From: JAOPZW01 sp963806015
GTDB taxonomy: Bacteria > Actinomycetota > Thermoleophilia > Solirubrobacterales > Solirubrobacteraceae
DNA length: 64,000 nucleotides
Direction of reading: 5' to 3'
Assembly: GCA_963806015.1 (NCBI GenBank)
Contig: CAWDWM010000005.1
Span: forward strand, 434,001 to 498,000
Part shown: one piece after another, positions 34,027-42,131 of the stretch
Layout: each line of letters begins with the position of its first letter
Position numbering within the stretch: position 1 is the first letter of the stretch
Translations under genes and position numbers: made by a program
Notes under the pieces: model-generated
What the model was told of the DNA's origin: nothing
The model's database searches: none
What the model saw: the letters and a program-made list of their open reading frames with translations, nothing else

Positions 34027-34045
34027 CCGGCGCCCCGGGCGCCGG
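34027..34045. terminator. GC-rich hairpin between sigma and Asp-box genes
   Basis: CCGGCGCC and GGCGCCGG form a perfect 8-bp stem with a 3-base loop, 55 bases after the sigma gene stop and 31 bases before the next start. It may end the sigma transcript or form the 5'-UTR of the next gene. Confidence 0.45.
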
Positions 34046-34075
34046 CGGTCGTCCCACGATCGAGGAGGGGTACCC

Positions 34076-35926
34076 GTGGTCAGTCACCGATCGGCCCGAT
34101 CTGCGCGGTGCATGCTCGCCGCGGCAGTCCTCGCCGCCGCGCTCGCGAGCCCGGCGGCGGCGCAGGACAGCCGCGTCAGCATCGGCAGCCCGACGAGCCC
34201 GTTCTCGCAGAACAAGCAGAACGAGCCGGCGGTGGCCATCGACCCGACGAACCCGAGCTTCGTCGTCGCGGGCGCCAACGACAACATCGACATGGAGGCC
34301 TGCAACGCCGGGCCCGACAACACCTGCCCCTTCACCGATGGCGTCGGCGTCTCCGGCGTGTACTTCTCCTCGAACTCCGGCCGGACCTGGACCCAGCCGA
34401 CCTACACCGGCCTGAGCGCCCGCGGCTGCCTCGGCGTCCCCGGCCCCGATGCCGGCTGCACGCCCACGACCGGACCCATCGGCACCCTGCCCAAGTACGC
34501 GCAGAACGGTCTCGTGTCCGACGGCGACCCGGCGGTCGCCTTCGGGCCGCAGCCGACGGCCGGCGGAGGCTTCTCCTACGCGAACGGGTCGCGCCTGTAT
34601 TACGCCAACCTGACCTCGGCACTGCCCGGAGCCGCGCCGTTCAAGGGCGCCGAGGCGATCGCGGTGTCCCACACCGACAACGCGGCCGCCGCGGCCGACG
34701 GCAGCAACGCGGCGTGGAGCGACCCCGTGATCGCCAGCCGCCAGACCTCGGCGCTCTTCTCCGACAAGGAGCAGGTGTGGTCCGACAACGCCGAGTCGAG
34801 CCCGTTCTTCGGCAACGTCTATGTCTGCTACGCCGCCTTCCGCGGCAACGGGAACGGCTTCACCAACCAGCCGCTCGACGTGCTCGCGTCGCGCGACGGC
34901 GGCGAGAACTGGACCCAGCACCAGGTCACGCCGGCCACCAACAACACCAAGAGCCGCAACGGCTTCGGGCGCTCGGGCTGCACCGTGCGCACCGACTCGC
35001 GCGGCGTCGTCTATGTCTTCGACTTCCAGTTCGGCTTCAGCCCGACGACCGCGGCCGCCGGGCAGATCCAGATGATCCGGTCGCTCGACGGCGGCGCGCA
35101 CTGGCAGCGCCCGGTGAACATCTTCACCGCCTTCGACACCTGCAACGCCTTCGAGCCCTCGATCGGCCGGTGCGTCGAGGACGGCGTCGGCGGCGCGCGC
35201 AGCGACCTCTCCCCCGCGCCGTCGGTGGACATCGCCAACGGTGCGCCCACCGGCGCAGATGCCTCCAATCGGCTCGTGCTCAGCTGGGTCGACGGACGCG
35301 ACGGCCTCAACCACGAGCACGTGATGTTCAGCACGTCGACCAGCGGCGGCAGCCAGTGGACCCCGCCGCGGCGGGTCGAGCTCGACGGCGATCGCGGGTA
35401 TTACTCGGCGCCGGCGATCTCGCCCAACGGCACCGATGTGTGGCTCGTCTACAACGCCTTCGAGGAGCCGTTCAAGGAGAGCGCGATCGGGGACGCCAAT
35501 GACCGGCCATTGGTCGGCCAGGTCCTGCACGCGACGGTCGGCTCCGGCGCCGTGGGGGCCTTCGCCTTCGCGCACCGCGGGGCGTCGGGCGACGCGCGCG
35601 GCTCGTCGCAGAACGATCTCGCCGCCGAGTTCCTCGGCGACTACGTCTACGCCGCAGCCACGCGGAGCTATGGCGTGAGCGTGTGGAACGACGTCCGCGC
35701 AGCGGCCGACTGCCCCGCCGTCGACCAGTTCCGCCAAGACCTCCACGACGAAGCCGTGGCCACCGGGCAGCAGACCGCCGAGGCCGAGGAGCCGCGCGGC
35801 GAGAGCGAGGATCCCGACCAGGGCGAGGATGCCGGCGCCCCGATCGCACCGGCGGTCCAGCAGGTGTGCCCGGTGAACTTCGGCAACTCGGACATCTTCG
35901 GCTGGTCCAGCCTGGCGGCCCCGTAA
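34076..35926 (+). CDS. Secreted Asp-box (BNR/sialidase-like) beta-propeller protein
   Basis: 616 residues from GTG 34076, with GAGGAGGGG 7 bases upstream. A signal peptide ends at about AAAQDS (residue 31). Four Asp-box-type motifs are visible (SSNSGRTW, SRDGGENW, SLDGGAHW, STSGGSQW), as in sialidase-like propellers, together with NEPAVAIDPTNPSFVVAG and DPAVAFGP blade motifs. Cysteines in pairs suggest disulphides. No arginine triad or other sialidase catalytic set is evident, so enzymatic activity is not claimed. The last 60 residues are Glu/Pro-rich. A 15-bp terminator follows. Confidence 0.8.
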   Translation: MVSHRSARSARCMLAAAVLAAALASPAAAQDSRVSIGSPTSPFSQNKQNEPAVAIDPTNPSFVVAGANDNIDMEACNAGPDNTCPFTDGVGVSGVYFSSNSGRTWTQPTYTGLSARGCLGVPGPDAGCTPTTGPIGTLPKYAQNGLVSDGDPAVAFGPQPTAGGGFSYANGSRLYYANLTSALPGAAPFKGAEAIAVSHTDNAAAAADGSNAAWSDPVIASRQTSALFSDKEQVWSDNAESSPFFGNVYVCYAAFRGNGNGFTNQPLDVLASRDGGENWTQHQVTPATNNTKSRNGFGRSGCTVRTDSRGVVYVFDFQFGFSPTTAAAGQIQMIRSLDGGAHWQRPVNIFTAFDTCNAFEPSIGRCVEDGVGGARSDLSPAPSVDIANGAPTGADASNRLVLSWVDGRDGLNHEHVMFSTSTSGGSQWTPPRRVELDGDRGYYSAPAISPNGTDVWLVYNAFEEPFKESAIGDANDRPLVGQVLHATVGSGAVGAFAFAHRGASGDARGSSQNDLAAEFLGDYVYAAATRSYGVSVWNDVRAAADCPAVDQFRQDLHDEAVATGQQTAEAEEPRGESEDPDQGEDAGAPIAPAVQQVCPVNFGNSDIFGWSSLAAP

Positions 35927-35951
35927 CCCCTGCCGCGACGGCCGCCAGAAG

Positions 35952-35985
35952 GTCGAGGGGCGCGCCCTGCGGCGCGCCCCTCGAC
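35952..35985 (+). terminator. Strong terminator after Asp-box gene
   Basis: GTCGAGGGGCGCGCC (35952-35966) pairs perfectly over 15 bases with 35971-35985 around a CTGC loop, 26 bases after the stop codon at 35926. Confidence 0.8.
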
Positions 35986-36003
35986 ACCTTCGGCCGCGCT
36001 CGG

Positions 36004-36276
36004 TGCGACAGCGTGGGCCAGACGTGGCTCCGCGGCGTCCAGCTCACCGACGTCCACGGGGTGGCCAAGTTCACCACCATCTACCCCGGCTTCTACTCGG
36101 GGCGGGCGCCGCACATCCACGTCAGGGTCCACGTCGCCGGCACGCGCTCAGGGTCGCGCTACTCGGGCGGCCACGTCTCCCACAACGCCGCGTCCATCCT
36201 GAAGGTCGCCGGCGGCGTGAGCGCCGGCCTGCGCTGGACGATCACCATGGCTGTCGACAGCGCTGCCCGGCGCTAG
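36004..36276 (+). pseudogene. Intradiol ring-cleavage dioxygenase fragment
   Basis: Only the C-terminal half of an intradiol dioxygenase-like domain is readable: QTWLRGVQLTDVHGVAKF, TIYPGFYSGRAPHIHVRVHV (with the family HIHV metal-ligand histidines). The N-terminal half with the tyrosine ligands is absent, and after GGHVSH the sequence jumps to a typical C-terminal tail (NAASILKVAGG), so there is an internal deletion as well. No start or ribosome site. The 3' end overlaps the convergent AbiEi/DUF559 gene by 35 bases. Confidence 0.65.
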
Positions 36277-37213
36277 TAGGCGCGTATCCGAGCGCGTCTG
36301 CCTGGGCAAAGGCGTCGAGGACGTCGGCGATCACGTCGTCGGGCCGCTCGTCGACCTGGCGCTTGCCGTAGCGGCGCGTGACGTAGCCGTGGCGGCGTAG
36401 CCAGAGATCGCGGTCGTCGTCGGAGTCGGCCTGGCGCGGGCGCTCGTGCTGGCGCCCGTCGAGCTCGACGGCGACACGGCGCTCCGGCCACAGGCAGTCG
36501 ACCGTCCAGGGGCCGACCGGCTCGTTGCGCAACGGCAGCTCGATCCCGCGGGCGATCAGCAGCCGCCGGAAGCGCCGCTCCAGCTGACTCTTGACCTCGC
36601 CGTGGCCGGGGGTGTGCTTGTTCAGGGCCGCTCGCAGGTTGGCGCTGCCCGGATGGCCGCGGCGGAGCGTGCGCACGATGTCAGCCGGCCGTAGGTCGTG
36701 CTGGAACTCGGCCTCGGCAAGGGCGCGTAGGAGGGCACGCTGGTTGTAGCGGGTCGCGAGGTCCAGGAGGGTGCGAGCGACGGTGGTGGTGGGGAAGCGG
36801 CCGTTGAGGGTGACGTCGTCCGCTCGCAGCCGTCCGCTGCGGTGCAGCGCCACCCCAGCGAGTGTTTTCCGCGGCTGTGGCACCGCCAACTGCATGAACG
36901 AGGGAGGGGCGAGGATGATGCGCCAGCGCCAGGCCGCCGTCGCATGGCTCAGTAGGGCGTCGTCGCCCGCACCCAACAGGGCGGCCAGGAGTTGCCCGTC
37001 CTCGGTGAGCAGTTCCGGTGCCACCACCGCGTACACGCCCCGATGGATCCGATGCAGCCGGCCAGACCGCAGCGCGCGATCGATCGCCGAGCCCTCGACA
37101 TCCGCCGCCAGCAGCTGCGGCCGACCGACTACACCGTGCTGCTCAGCTGCAATCGCTCGAACTGCGTTCGATTCCCGTCGCTTTCCGACGGTAACTCCAC
37201 GCAGTTCGGCCAT
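36242..37213 (-). CDS. AbiEi-type antitoxin domain plus DUF559 (Vsr-like) protein
   Basis: 323 residues. After about 20 residues encoded by a palindromic repeat comes an AbiEi-like winged helix (RAIAAEQHGVVGRPQLLAAD, SGRLHRIHRGVYAV). A middle domain (about 80-210) and a C-terminal DUF559 domain follow (WTVDCLWPERRVAVELDGRQ, RDLWLRRHGYVTRRYG), related to the very-short-patch endonuclease fold. No AbiEii toxin partner is adjacent. Solitary genes of this kind are numerous in actinobacteria; a defence or DNA-modification link is possible but not shown. Without the repeat it would have no ATG. Confidence 0.75.
   Translation of the reverse strand: MAELRGVTVGKRRESNAVRAIAAEQHGVVGRPQLLAADVEGSAIDRALRSGRLHRIHRGVYAVVAPELLTEDGQLLAALLGAGDDALLSHATAAWRWRIILAPPSFMQLAVPQPRKTLAGVALHRSGRLRADDVTLNGRFPTTTVARTLLDLATRYNQRALLRALAEAEFQHDLRPADIVRTLRRGHPGSANLRAALNKHTPGHGEVKSQLERRFRRLLIARGIELPLRNEPVGPWTVDCLWPERRVAVELDGRQHERPRQADSDDDRDLWLRRHGYVTRRYGKRQVDERPDDVIADVLDAFAQADALGYAPTSAGQRCRQPW
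37158..37208. repeat. Palindromic repeat element (copy 2 of 2)
   Basis: Outer arms CGAACTGCGT (37158-37167) and ACGCAGTTCG (37199-37208) are perfectly complementary; inner CGTCG/CGACG pair around CTTTC. It matches the element at 20775-20827 in inverted orientation and lies inside the start of the AbiEi/DUF559 gene. Confidence 0.7.
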
Positions 37214-37315
37214 GCCGCCATGGTCGGGCCGCGCCCTCCCACGGCGCTACACGCGTTCGCGACAACTCCGCGCACGGCGTGCCTCATCCCTCCCCACGCA
37301 GGCGCACCTCGTCGA

Positions 37316-38318
37316 TCAGATCTCCAGCCGCGACTCCTCCAGGTCGAGCTCGCGCTCGACGCGGCGCATCACCTCGCCCGAGATCTCGCGGTTGTTGCGC
37401 AGCCCGACGAGCGCCCGGCGCTGGGCGGCGTAGATCTCGTGCATCATCCGCTGATAGGCGAGCGAGCCCTCCTCGAGCCCGTCCTCATCCTCGATCTTCC
37501 CCGCCCGGATCTTGAAGCGCCGCTGGCGGAACTCGTACAGCCGCCGGACCCGCTCGACGCTGCCGTCGCGGGTCCAGTCCTCGGTCTCGAGCTCGTCGAC
37601 GCGTTCGAGCGCGGCGCGGGCGATGACCAGCCGGGCGCGCAGCTCCTCGTTCTCCTCCTCGGTGCCGTCCTCGACGGCGCCGAGGCGTCGGATCAGCCAC
37701 GGCAGCGTCAGGCCCTGCCCGACCACGGTGACGAGGATCAACGCGAAACGATGCCCCCGCCCGCGTCGCGGAAGAACTCGAGCACGGTGTGCCCCGCCGA
37801 GATGCTCTCCCCCACCGCCGCCGCCACCGCGACCTTGTAGGCGACCAGCGCCGTGGCGTCGTTGAAGAGGCTCTCCCCTCCAGCACGTTGACCATCCGTC
37901 GCGGCGCGCCGACCCGGCGCATGATCGCCGTCGCCGCCGCGGGGTCGGTCGGCGCGACGATGGCGCCGAGCGCGAACGACATCGCCCACGGCAGCCCGAT
38001 CAGCTCGTGCCCGATGACGGCGACCACGGCCGCGGTCGCCAGCACGAGCCCGATCGCCGACAGGGAGATGACCCGCGCGTCCTCCCGCAGCGCGCGCAGG
38101 TCCACGAAGAACGCCGAGGAGTACAGCAGCGGCGGAAGGAAGACGAGCAGGACGAGGTCGGGGTCGAGCTGGACGTGGGGGATCCCCGGCACCAGGCCCA
38201 GGACCAGGCCGCCGATGACCAGCGGGATCGGATACGGGACCTCGAGCCAGTTCGCGACCGCGTTCAGGACAGCGGCCGAGACGAACAGCGCGGCGATGAC
38301 GATCTCGAGGTCGCCCAC
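37316..38318 (-). pseudogene. Decayed CPA1-type Na+/H+ antiporter
   Basis: The N-terminal helices are intact from ATG 38318 (IVIAALFVSAAVLNAVANWL, LPPLLYSSAFFVDLRALRED, GAIVAPTDPAAATAIMRR). After MVNVLEG a base is missing, so the conserved GESLFNDATALVAYKVA is in the next frame, which ends at 37738 after EFFRDAGGG. A deletion of some 200 residues follows and the end of the protein (ILVTVVGQGLTLPWLIRRLG plus a charged cytoplasmic tail) resumes at 37741 in a third frame. Two lesions remove the transport core. Confidence 0.85.
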
Positions 38319-38352
38319 GGCGCGGGATTCTTGCCGACCGTAGGCTTGGCGC

Positions 38353-39432
38353 GTGGATCGCTACGGAAAGCGCGCGGACCTGATCGTGCACGAGCGCGAG
38401 CCGTTCAATGCCGAGACCGGTTTGGCGGCGCTGGCCGAGGGCCCGCTGACCGCCACCGACGCGTTCTACGTGCGCGGGCACGGCGCGGTGCCGGAGATCG
38501 ACCCGGCCGCGTGGCACCTGCAGGTGCACGGGGCCGTCGAGCGGGAGCTGGAGCTCTCGCTGGCCACGTTGCGCGAGGCGTTCCGCGAGCGCACCGAGAC
38601 GGCGACGCTGCAATGTGCGGGCAACCGCCGCGCGGGGCTGATCGCCATCCGCGACATCCCGGGCGAGGCGCCGTGGGGTCCCGGCGCCACCGGCACCGCG
38701 ACGTGGACCGGCGTGGCTCTCGGCGACGTCCTCGGGCTCGCCCGCCCGCTGCCCGAGGCCGCGCACGTGGGCTTCCAGGGCACCGACCTCTCACCGGAGG
38801 CCAAGCCGCCGCAGCCCTTCGGCGGCTCGATCCCGCTCGACAAGGCGTGCCGACCCGAGGTCCTGCTCGCCTGGGCGATGAACGGCGAGCCGCTGCTGCC
38901 CGTCCACGGGGCGCCCCTGCGCGTGGTCGTGCCCGGCTACATCGGCGCGCGCAGCATCAAGTGGCTGCAGCGCATCGAGGTGCGCCGGACGCCGTGGGCG
39001 GGCCACTTCCAGCACGTCGTCTACCGGCTGCTGCCGGAGGACGGGACGCCGGGCCCCGGCGCGGGGATCCCGCTCGGCCTCGTCGCGCTGAACGCCGACG
39101 TGCTCGCACCGGCCGACGGAGCGACCGTGGTCGCCGGTCTCGTGGAGGTGCGCGGGTACGCGTTCGCGGGCGGCGAGCGGCACGTCGCGCGGGTCGACGT
39201 CTCCATCGACGCCGGCGCGACGTGGTCGCAGGCCGAGCTGCTCGACGACCTCGGCCCGTGGGCCTGGCGGCACTGGCGGACCGAGGTCGACCTCGCCCCC
39301 GGCGAGCACGAGATCCTCGTCCGCGCCTGGGACTCCTCGGCGGCCACGCAGCCCGAGGACGAGGCGGGGCTGTGGAACCCCAAGGGCTACGTGAACAACG
39401 CACGGCCGCGGATCCGCGTCACCGCTCGGTAG
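38353..39432 (+). CDS. Sulfite-oxidase-like molybdopterin oxidoreductase
   Basis: 359 residues from GTG 38353. The molybdopterin domain has the metal-ligating cysteine C88 in TLQCAGNRR, plus ATWTGVALGDVL, PFGGSIPLDKA, GAPLRVVVPGYIGARSIKWL. A dimerisation (Mo-co dimer) domain follows (about 245-355: GYAFAGGERHVARVDVSIDA, HEILVRAWDSSAATQPED). There is no haem domain and no Tat signal, so it is probably cytoplasmic, using an unknown electron acceptor. It resembles eukaryotic-type sulfite oxidase/nitrate reductase cores. It starts 35 bases from the divergent, decayed antiporter. Confidence 0.88.
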   Translation: MDRYGKRADLIVHEREPFNAETGLAALAEGPLTATDAFYVRGHGAVPEIDPAAWHLQVHGAVERELELSLATLREAFRERTETATLQCAGNRRAGLIAIRDIPGEAPWGPGATGTATWTGVALGDVLGLARPLPEAAHVGFQGTDLSPEAKPPQPFGGSIPLDKACRPEVLLAWAMNGEPLLPVHGAPLRVVVPGYIGARSIKWLQRIEVRRTPWAGHFQHVVYRLLPEDGTPGPGAGIPLGLVALNADVLAPADGATVVAGLVEVRGYAFAGGERHVARVDVSIDAGATWSQAELLDDLGPWAWRHWRTEVDLAPGEHEILVRAWDSSAATQPEDEAGLWNPKGYVNNARPRIRVTAR

Positions 39433-39450
39433 CCATCGCCCCGTGCGCGG

Positions 39451-40308
39451 TCAGGGCTTGGCCTGCCTGCGCGTGGCCGTCTCGGCCCGTGCGGCGTCGT
39501 GGACCACGCGGGCCGACGGATGGGCGCCGGTGAGGGTCAGGACGCGGTTCGCCTGCGCGCCGGGCAGCACCTCGTAGGCCGACCAGCGGATGACCTGCGG
39601 CTGCTCGCTCGCGTCGCGGCCGGGATCGCGCAGCTCCAGCGGCTTGCCGTCGGCGGCGGACACCCACAGCGTCCACACGGGCCGGCCGACGTCGGGCTTC
39701 AGCGAGATCGCCCAGGCGTCGACGCCGTTGTGGATCTCGCGCCCACGGACCACCATCCGGCCCTCCTGCAGCAGGGTCCGGACCTTGGCGACGGCGGGAT
39801 CGCCGGCCGGCAAGGCCTTGTCGCCGCGCTTGCCGGCCGACGGCGCGCCGGCGGGCGGTTCGTAGATCGTGTCCGTTGCCGGGTCATAGCGCGCGTCGCC
39901 CGCGGTCTCGGAGCGCTCCGCGCCGCTGAGCACCTCGCGTGCCGCAGCGGGATCGTCCGCCGACTGCCAGAACTCGCGCGTGGTGGTCCGCCCACCCTGG
40001 GTCTCGACGCTGCGAGCGTGCAGGATCGTGCCGTGCGGGGGGTTCAGCCAGCGCAGCGCCTGCGTGACCGCGGAGGCCGAGGACGGGCCGCCGACGTCGC
40101 CCGGGCCGCCGGCGAGCATCACCAGGGCGGTGGCGGTGATGGTGAGGCCAGCCGCCACCGGCACGGCGACGGCGCGCGGCACCGCGCGCCGCGCCGCGAT
40201 CGGCTGCTCGCGCACGCGGGCCAGCAGGTCTTCGTCGAAGGCGTTCTCGTCGGCATGGGCCATGGGCGGACGGGCGGCACGCAGACGCCGCTCGAGGTCA
40301 TCGGTCAT
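39451..40308 (-). CDS. Membrane protein partner of ECF sigma factor (putative anti-sigma)
   Basis: 285 residues from ATG 40308, which overlaps the sigma stop (ATGA). A cytoplasmic N-terminus (MTDDLERRLRAARPPMAHAD) is followed by one membrane helix (about 45-67, AVAVPVAAGLTITATALVML) and an extracytoplasmic domain of about 215 residues. This is the plan of anti-sigma and CU044_5270-type proteins that follow actinobacterial ECF genes. No zinc-finger motif is present. Its coupling to the sigma gene suggests a regulatory pair. Confidence 0.72.
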   Translation of the reverse strand: MTDDLERRLRAARPPMAHADENAFDEDLLARVREQPIAARRAVPRAVAVPVAAGLTITATALVMLAGGPGDVGGPSSASAVTQALRWLNPPHGTILHARSVETQGGRTTTREFWQSADDPAAAREVLSGAERSETAGDARYDPATDTIYEPPAGAPSAGKRGDKALPAGDPAVAKVRTLLQEGRMVVRGREIHNGVDAWAISLKPDVGRPVWTLWVSAADGKPLELRDPGRDASEQPQVIRWSAYEVLPGAQANRVLTLTGAHPSARVVHDAARAETATRRQAKP

Positions 40309-40808
40309 GTGGTGTTCCATTGCGGGCGCTCCTGGGTGGTGGTCGGCGTGAGGGCGGCATGGAGGCGGCGGCGCGCTCGCGCCGCCCGCATCCGGAAGGC
40401 CGCGGGCGTGATGCCGAGCGCCTGGGCGACGTCGGCGCTGGAGAGGTCGAACCAGGCGGTGAGGACGATGGCCTCGCGGTCCAGTGGCGAGAGCGTCATG
40501 AGCGCGGCGCGCAGCTCGTCGTCCACGACGTGGTCGGCCGGATCCGGGCCCGGCGCCCGGGGCTGGAGATCGAGCAGTGCGTGCAGCGCCCCGGCGCGCC
40601 GGCGGCTGCGCCGGGCGTTGGCGAGGACGCGGCGGGTGACGCCGATGAGCCAGCCCAGCTCGGCACGGCGCGGGATGTCGCGCTGCCGGCGCCAGGCGAT
40701 CGCGTACGTCTCCGCCACCGCATCGTCGGCGTCCTCCCGCGAGGCCATCGAGCGGGCGTAGGCGAGGACGCGCGGGTAGGTCGCGCGGTAGAGCTCTTCG
40801 AAGTCCAC
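40305..40808 (-). CDS. ECF RNA polymerase sigma factor
   Basis: 167 residues from GTG 40808. Region 2 (EELYRATYPRVLAYARSMAS, DADDAVAETYAIAWRR) and region 4 (LSPLDREAIVLTAWFDLSSA, DVAQALGITPAAFRMRAARA) are complete. The gene is coupled by ATGA overlap to a one-helix membrane protein, its likely anti-sigma factor. The signal and regulon are unknown. A neighbouring MFS gene ends 51 bases upstream on the same strand. Confidence 0.9.
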   Translation of the reverse strand: MDFEELYRATYPRVLAYARSMASREDADDAVAETYAIAWRRQRDIPRRAELGWLIGVTRRVLANARRSRRRAGALHALLDLQPRAPGPDPADHVVDDELRAALMTLSPLDREAIVLTAWFDLSSADVAQALGITPAAFRMRAARARRRLHAALTPTTTQERPQWNTT

Positions 40809-40858
40809 GCTGGGCAAGTGTCCACACGGTCGCCGATCGCAACCGGCGGCGCGAGGGT

Positions 40859-42061
40859 TCAGGCCGCGGCGGGCGCGGCGACCGGGTGCGCGGGCGCGCT
40901 CAGCGGCCGCGCGCGCAGCGCCGCGATCAGGGCCGCGGCGGCGCCCGCGGCGCCGGCGAGCGCGAAGGTCGGCGCAGGGCCGGCGGCATCGGCGACGGCC
41001 CCGGCGCAGGCCGCGCCGGCCGAGGCGCCGAGGGCGACCGCGGTGTTCAGCCAGGCGAACGCCTCGGTGACCGTCCCGGCGGGCGCCGCGCGATCGACCA
41101 TGGCGTAGACGCTCGCGTACGTGGGCGCGATGGTCGCCCCGGCCAGCGCGAGCACCGCCGCCAGCGCCACGGCGCTGCCGGCGGCCGCGGCGAGGGCGAG
41201 GTGGCCCGCGGCGAGCGCCGCGAGCACGAGCGCGAGGCCGGCGCCGGTGCGCGCGCCGCCGCCCATGCGCGCCGCGATGACGCCGCCCACCAGCGAGCCC
41301 GCGCCCCAGATGCCGAGCAGCGGGCCGGCGGCGGCCGCGCTGCCGAGCGCGTCGGCGGCCGCGACGACGGCGACCTCGACCGTGCCGAACACCACGCCGA
41401 GAGCGAGCAGCACGAGCACGAGCGTGCGCATGGCCGGCGCGCGCAGCGAGCCGCCGCGCGCGCGCTCGGGCGCCGCTGCGGGCCGCCAGGCGCGCGACGC
41501 GGGCCGGGCCGCGAAGACGGCGGTTCCGGCCACCAGGACGGCGGCGGCGAGGGCCAGCGCGGCGCCGGTGGACCACGCGACGGCGACCAGCAGGACGGCG
41601 GGCGGCCCGGAGACCCACGTCAGCTCGATCGCCGCCGATTCAGCGGCATATGCGGTGCGCAGCGCGTCGCCGTCGCCGACGACGGCGGGCAGGATGGCGC
41701 GCAGGCACGCGCCGACCGGCGGAGCGCTCAGCCCGAGGGCCGCCGCCAGCGCCACGAGAACGGCGAGCGGCGCGCCGACCGGCAGCACCGCGGTCAGGAG
41801 GAGGGCCGAGCCCGCGACCAGCGCCCCGGCGATGAGGACGGTCGTCTGCCCGCGGCGGTCGACCAGCCGTCCGAGCAGCGGCCCGCCGACGCCGAGCGAC
41901 AGGGCGAAGGCGCCCGCGACGATGCCTGCCGCGGCCAGCGAGCCGGTCAGGTGCTCGGTGTGGACGAGCAGCCCGATGCTGAGCATCGCCATCGGCAGGC
42001 GAGCGACCACCGAGACGACCATCAGTGCAAGCGCGCCGGGGGCGGAGGTGAGAGAAGCCAT
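40859..42061 (-). CDS. Major facilitator superfamily transporter
   Basis: 400 residues with twelve predicted helices and the loop 2-3 motif GPLLGRLVDRRGQTTVLIAG. Ala/Gly-rich helices fit small-molecule efflux pumps of high-GC bacteria. Substrate unknown. It is divergent from the MocR-type regulator at 42119, 57 bases away, so that regulator may control it. Confidence 0.85.
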   Translation of the reverse strand: MASLTSAPGALALMVVSVVARLPMAMLSIGLLVHTEHLTGSLAAAGIVAGAFALSLGVGGPLLGRLVDRRGQTTVLIAGALVAGSALLLTAVLPVGAPLAVLVALAAALGLSAPPVGACLRAILPAVVGDGDALRTAYAAESAAIELTWVSGPPAVLLVAVAWSTGAALALAAAVLVAGTAVFAARPASRAWRPAAAPERARGGSLRAPAMRTLVLVLLALGVVFGTVEVAVVAAADALGSAAAAGPLLGIWGAGSLVGGVIAARMGGGARTGAGLALVLAALAAGHLALAAAAGSAVALAAVLALAGATIAPTYASVYAMVDRAAPAGTVTEAFAWLNTAVALGASAGAACAGAVADAAGPAPTFALAGAAGAAAALIAALRARPLSAPAHPVAAPAAA

Positions 42062-42082
42062 TGCTCGCGAGACTAGGACGGC

Positions 42083-42131
42083 ACTGGTTTACTGACGAGG
42101 GCCAGTTGGGCCCTTGAGATGAAGGCCAGTT
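42083..42131. promoter_or_regulatory. Candidate MocR operator half-sites
   Basis: ACTGG at 42083-42087 and CCAGT at 42102-42106 form an inverted pair, and GGCCAGTT occurs twice (42100-42107, 42124-42131) as direct repeats. They fall between and at the starts of the divergent MFS and MocR genes. Binding is inference. Confidence 0.35.

Noticed and set aside
36242..37213. Complete AbiE toxin-antitoxin pair
   Set aside because: Only the AbiEi-like domain is present, fused to DUF559; no AbiEii nucleotidyltransferase lies on either side.
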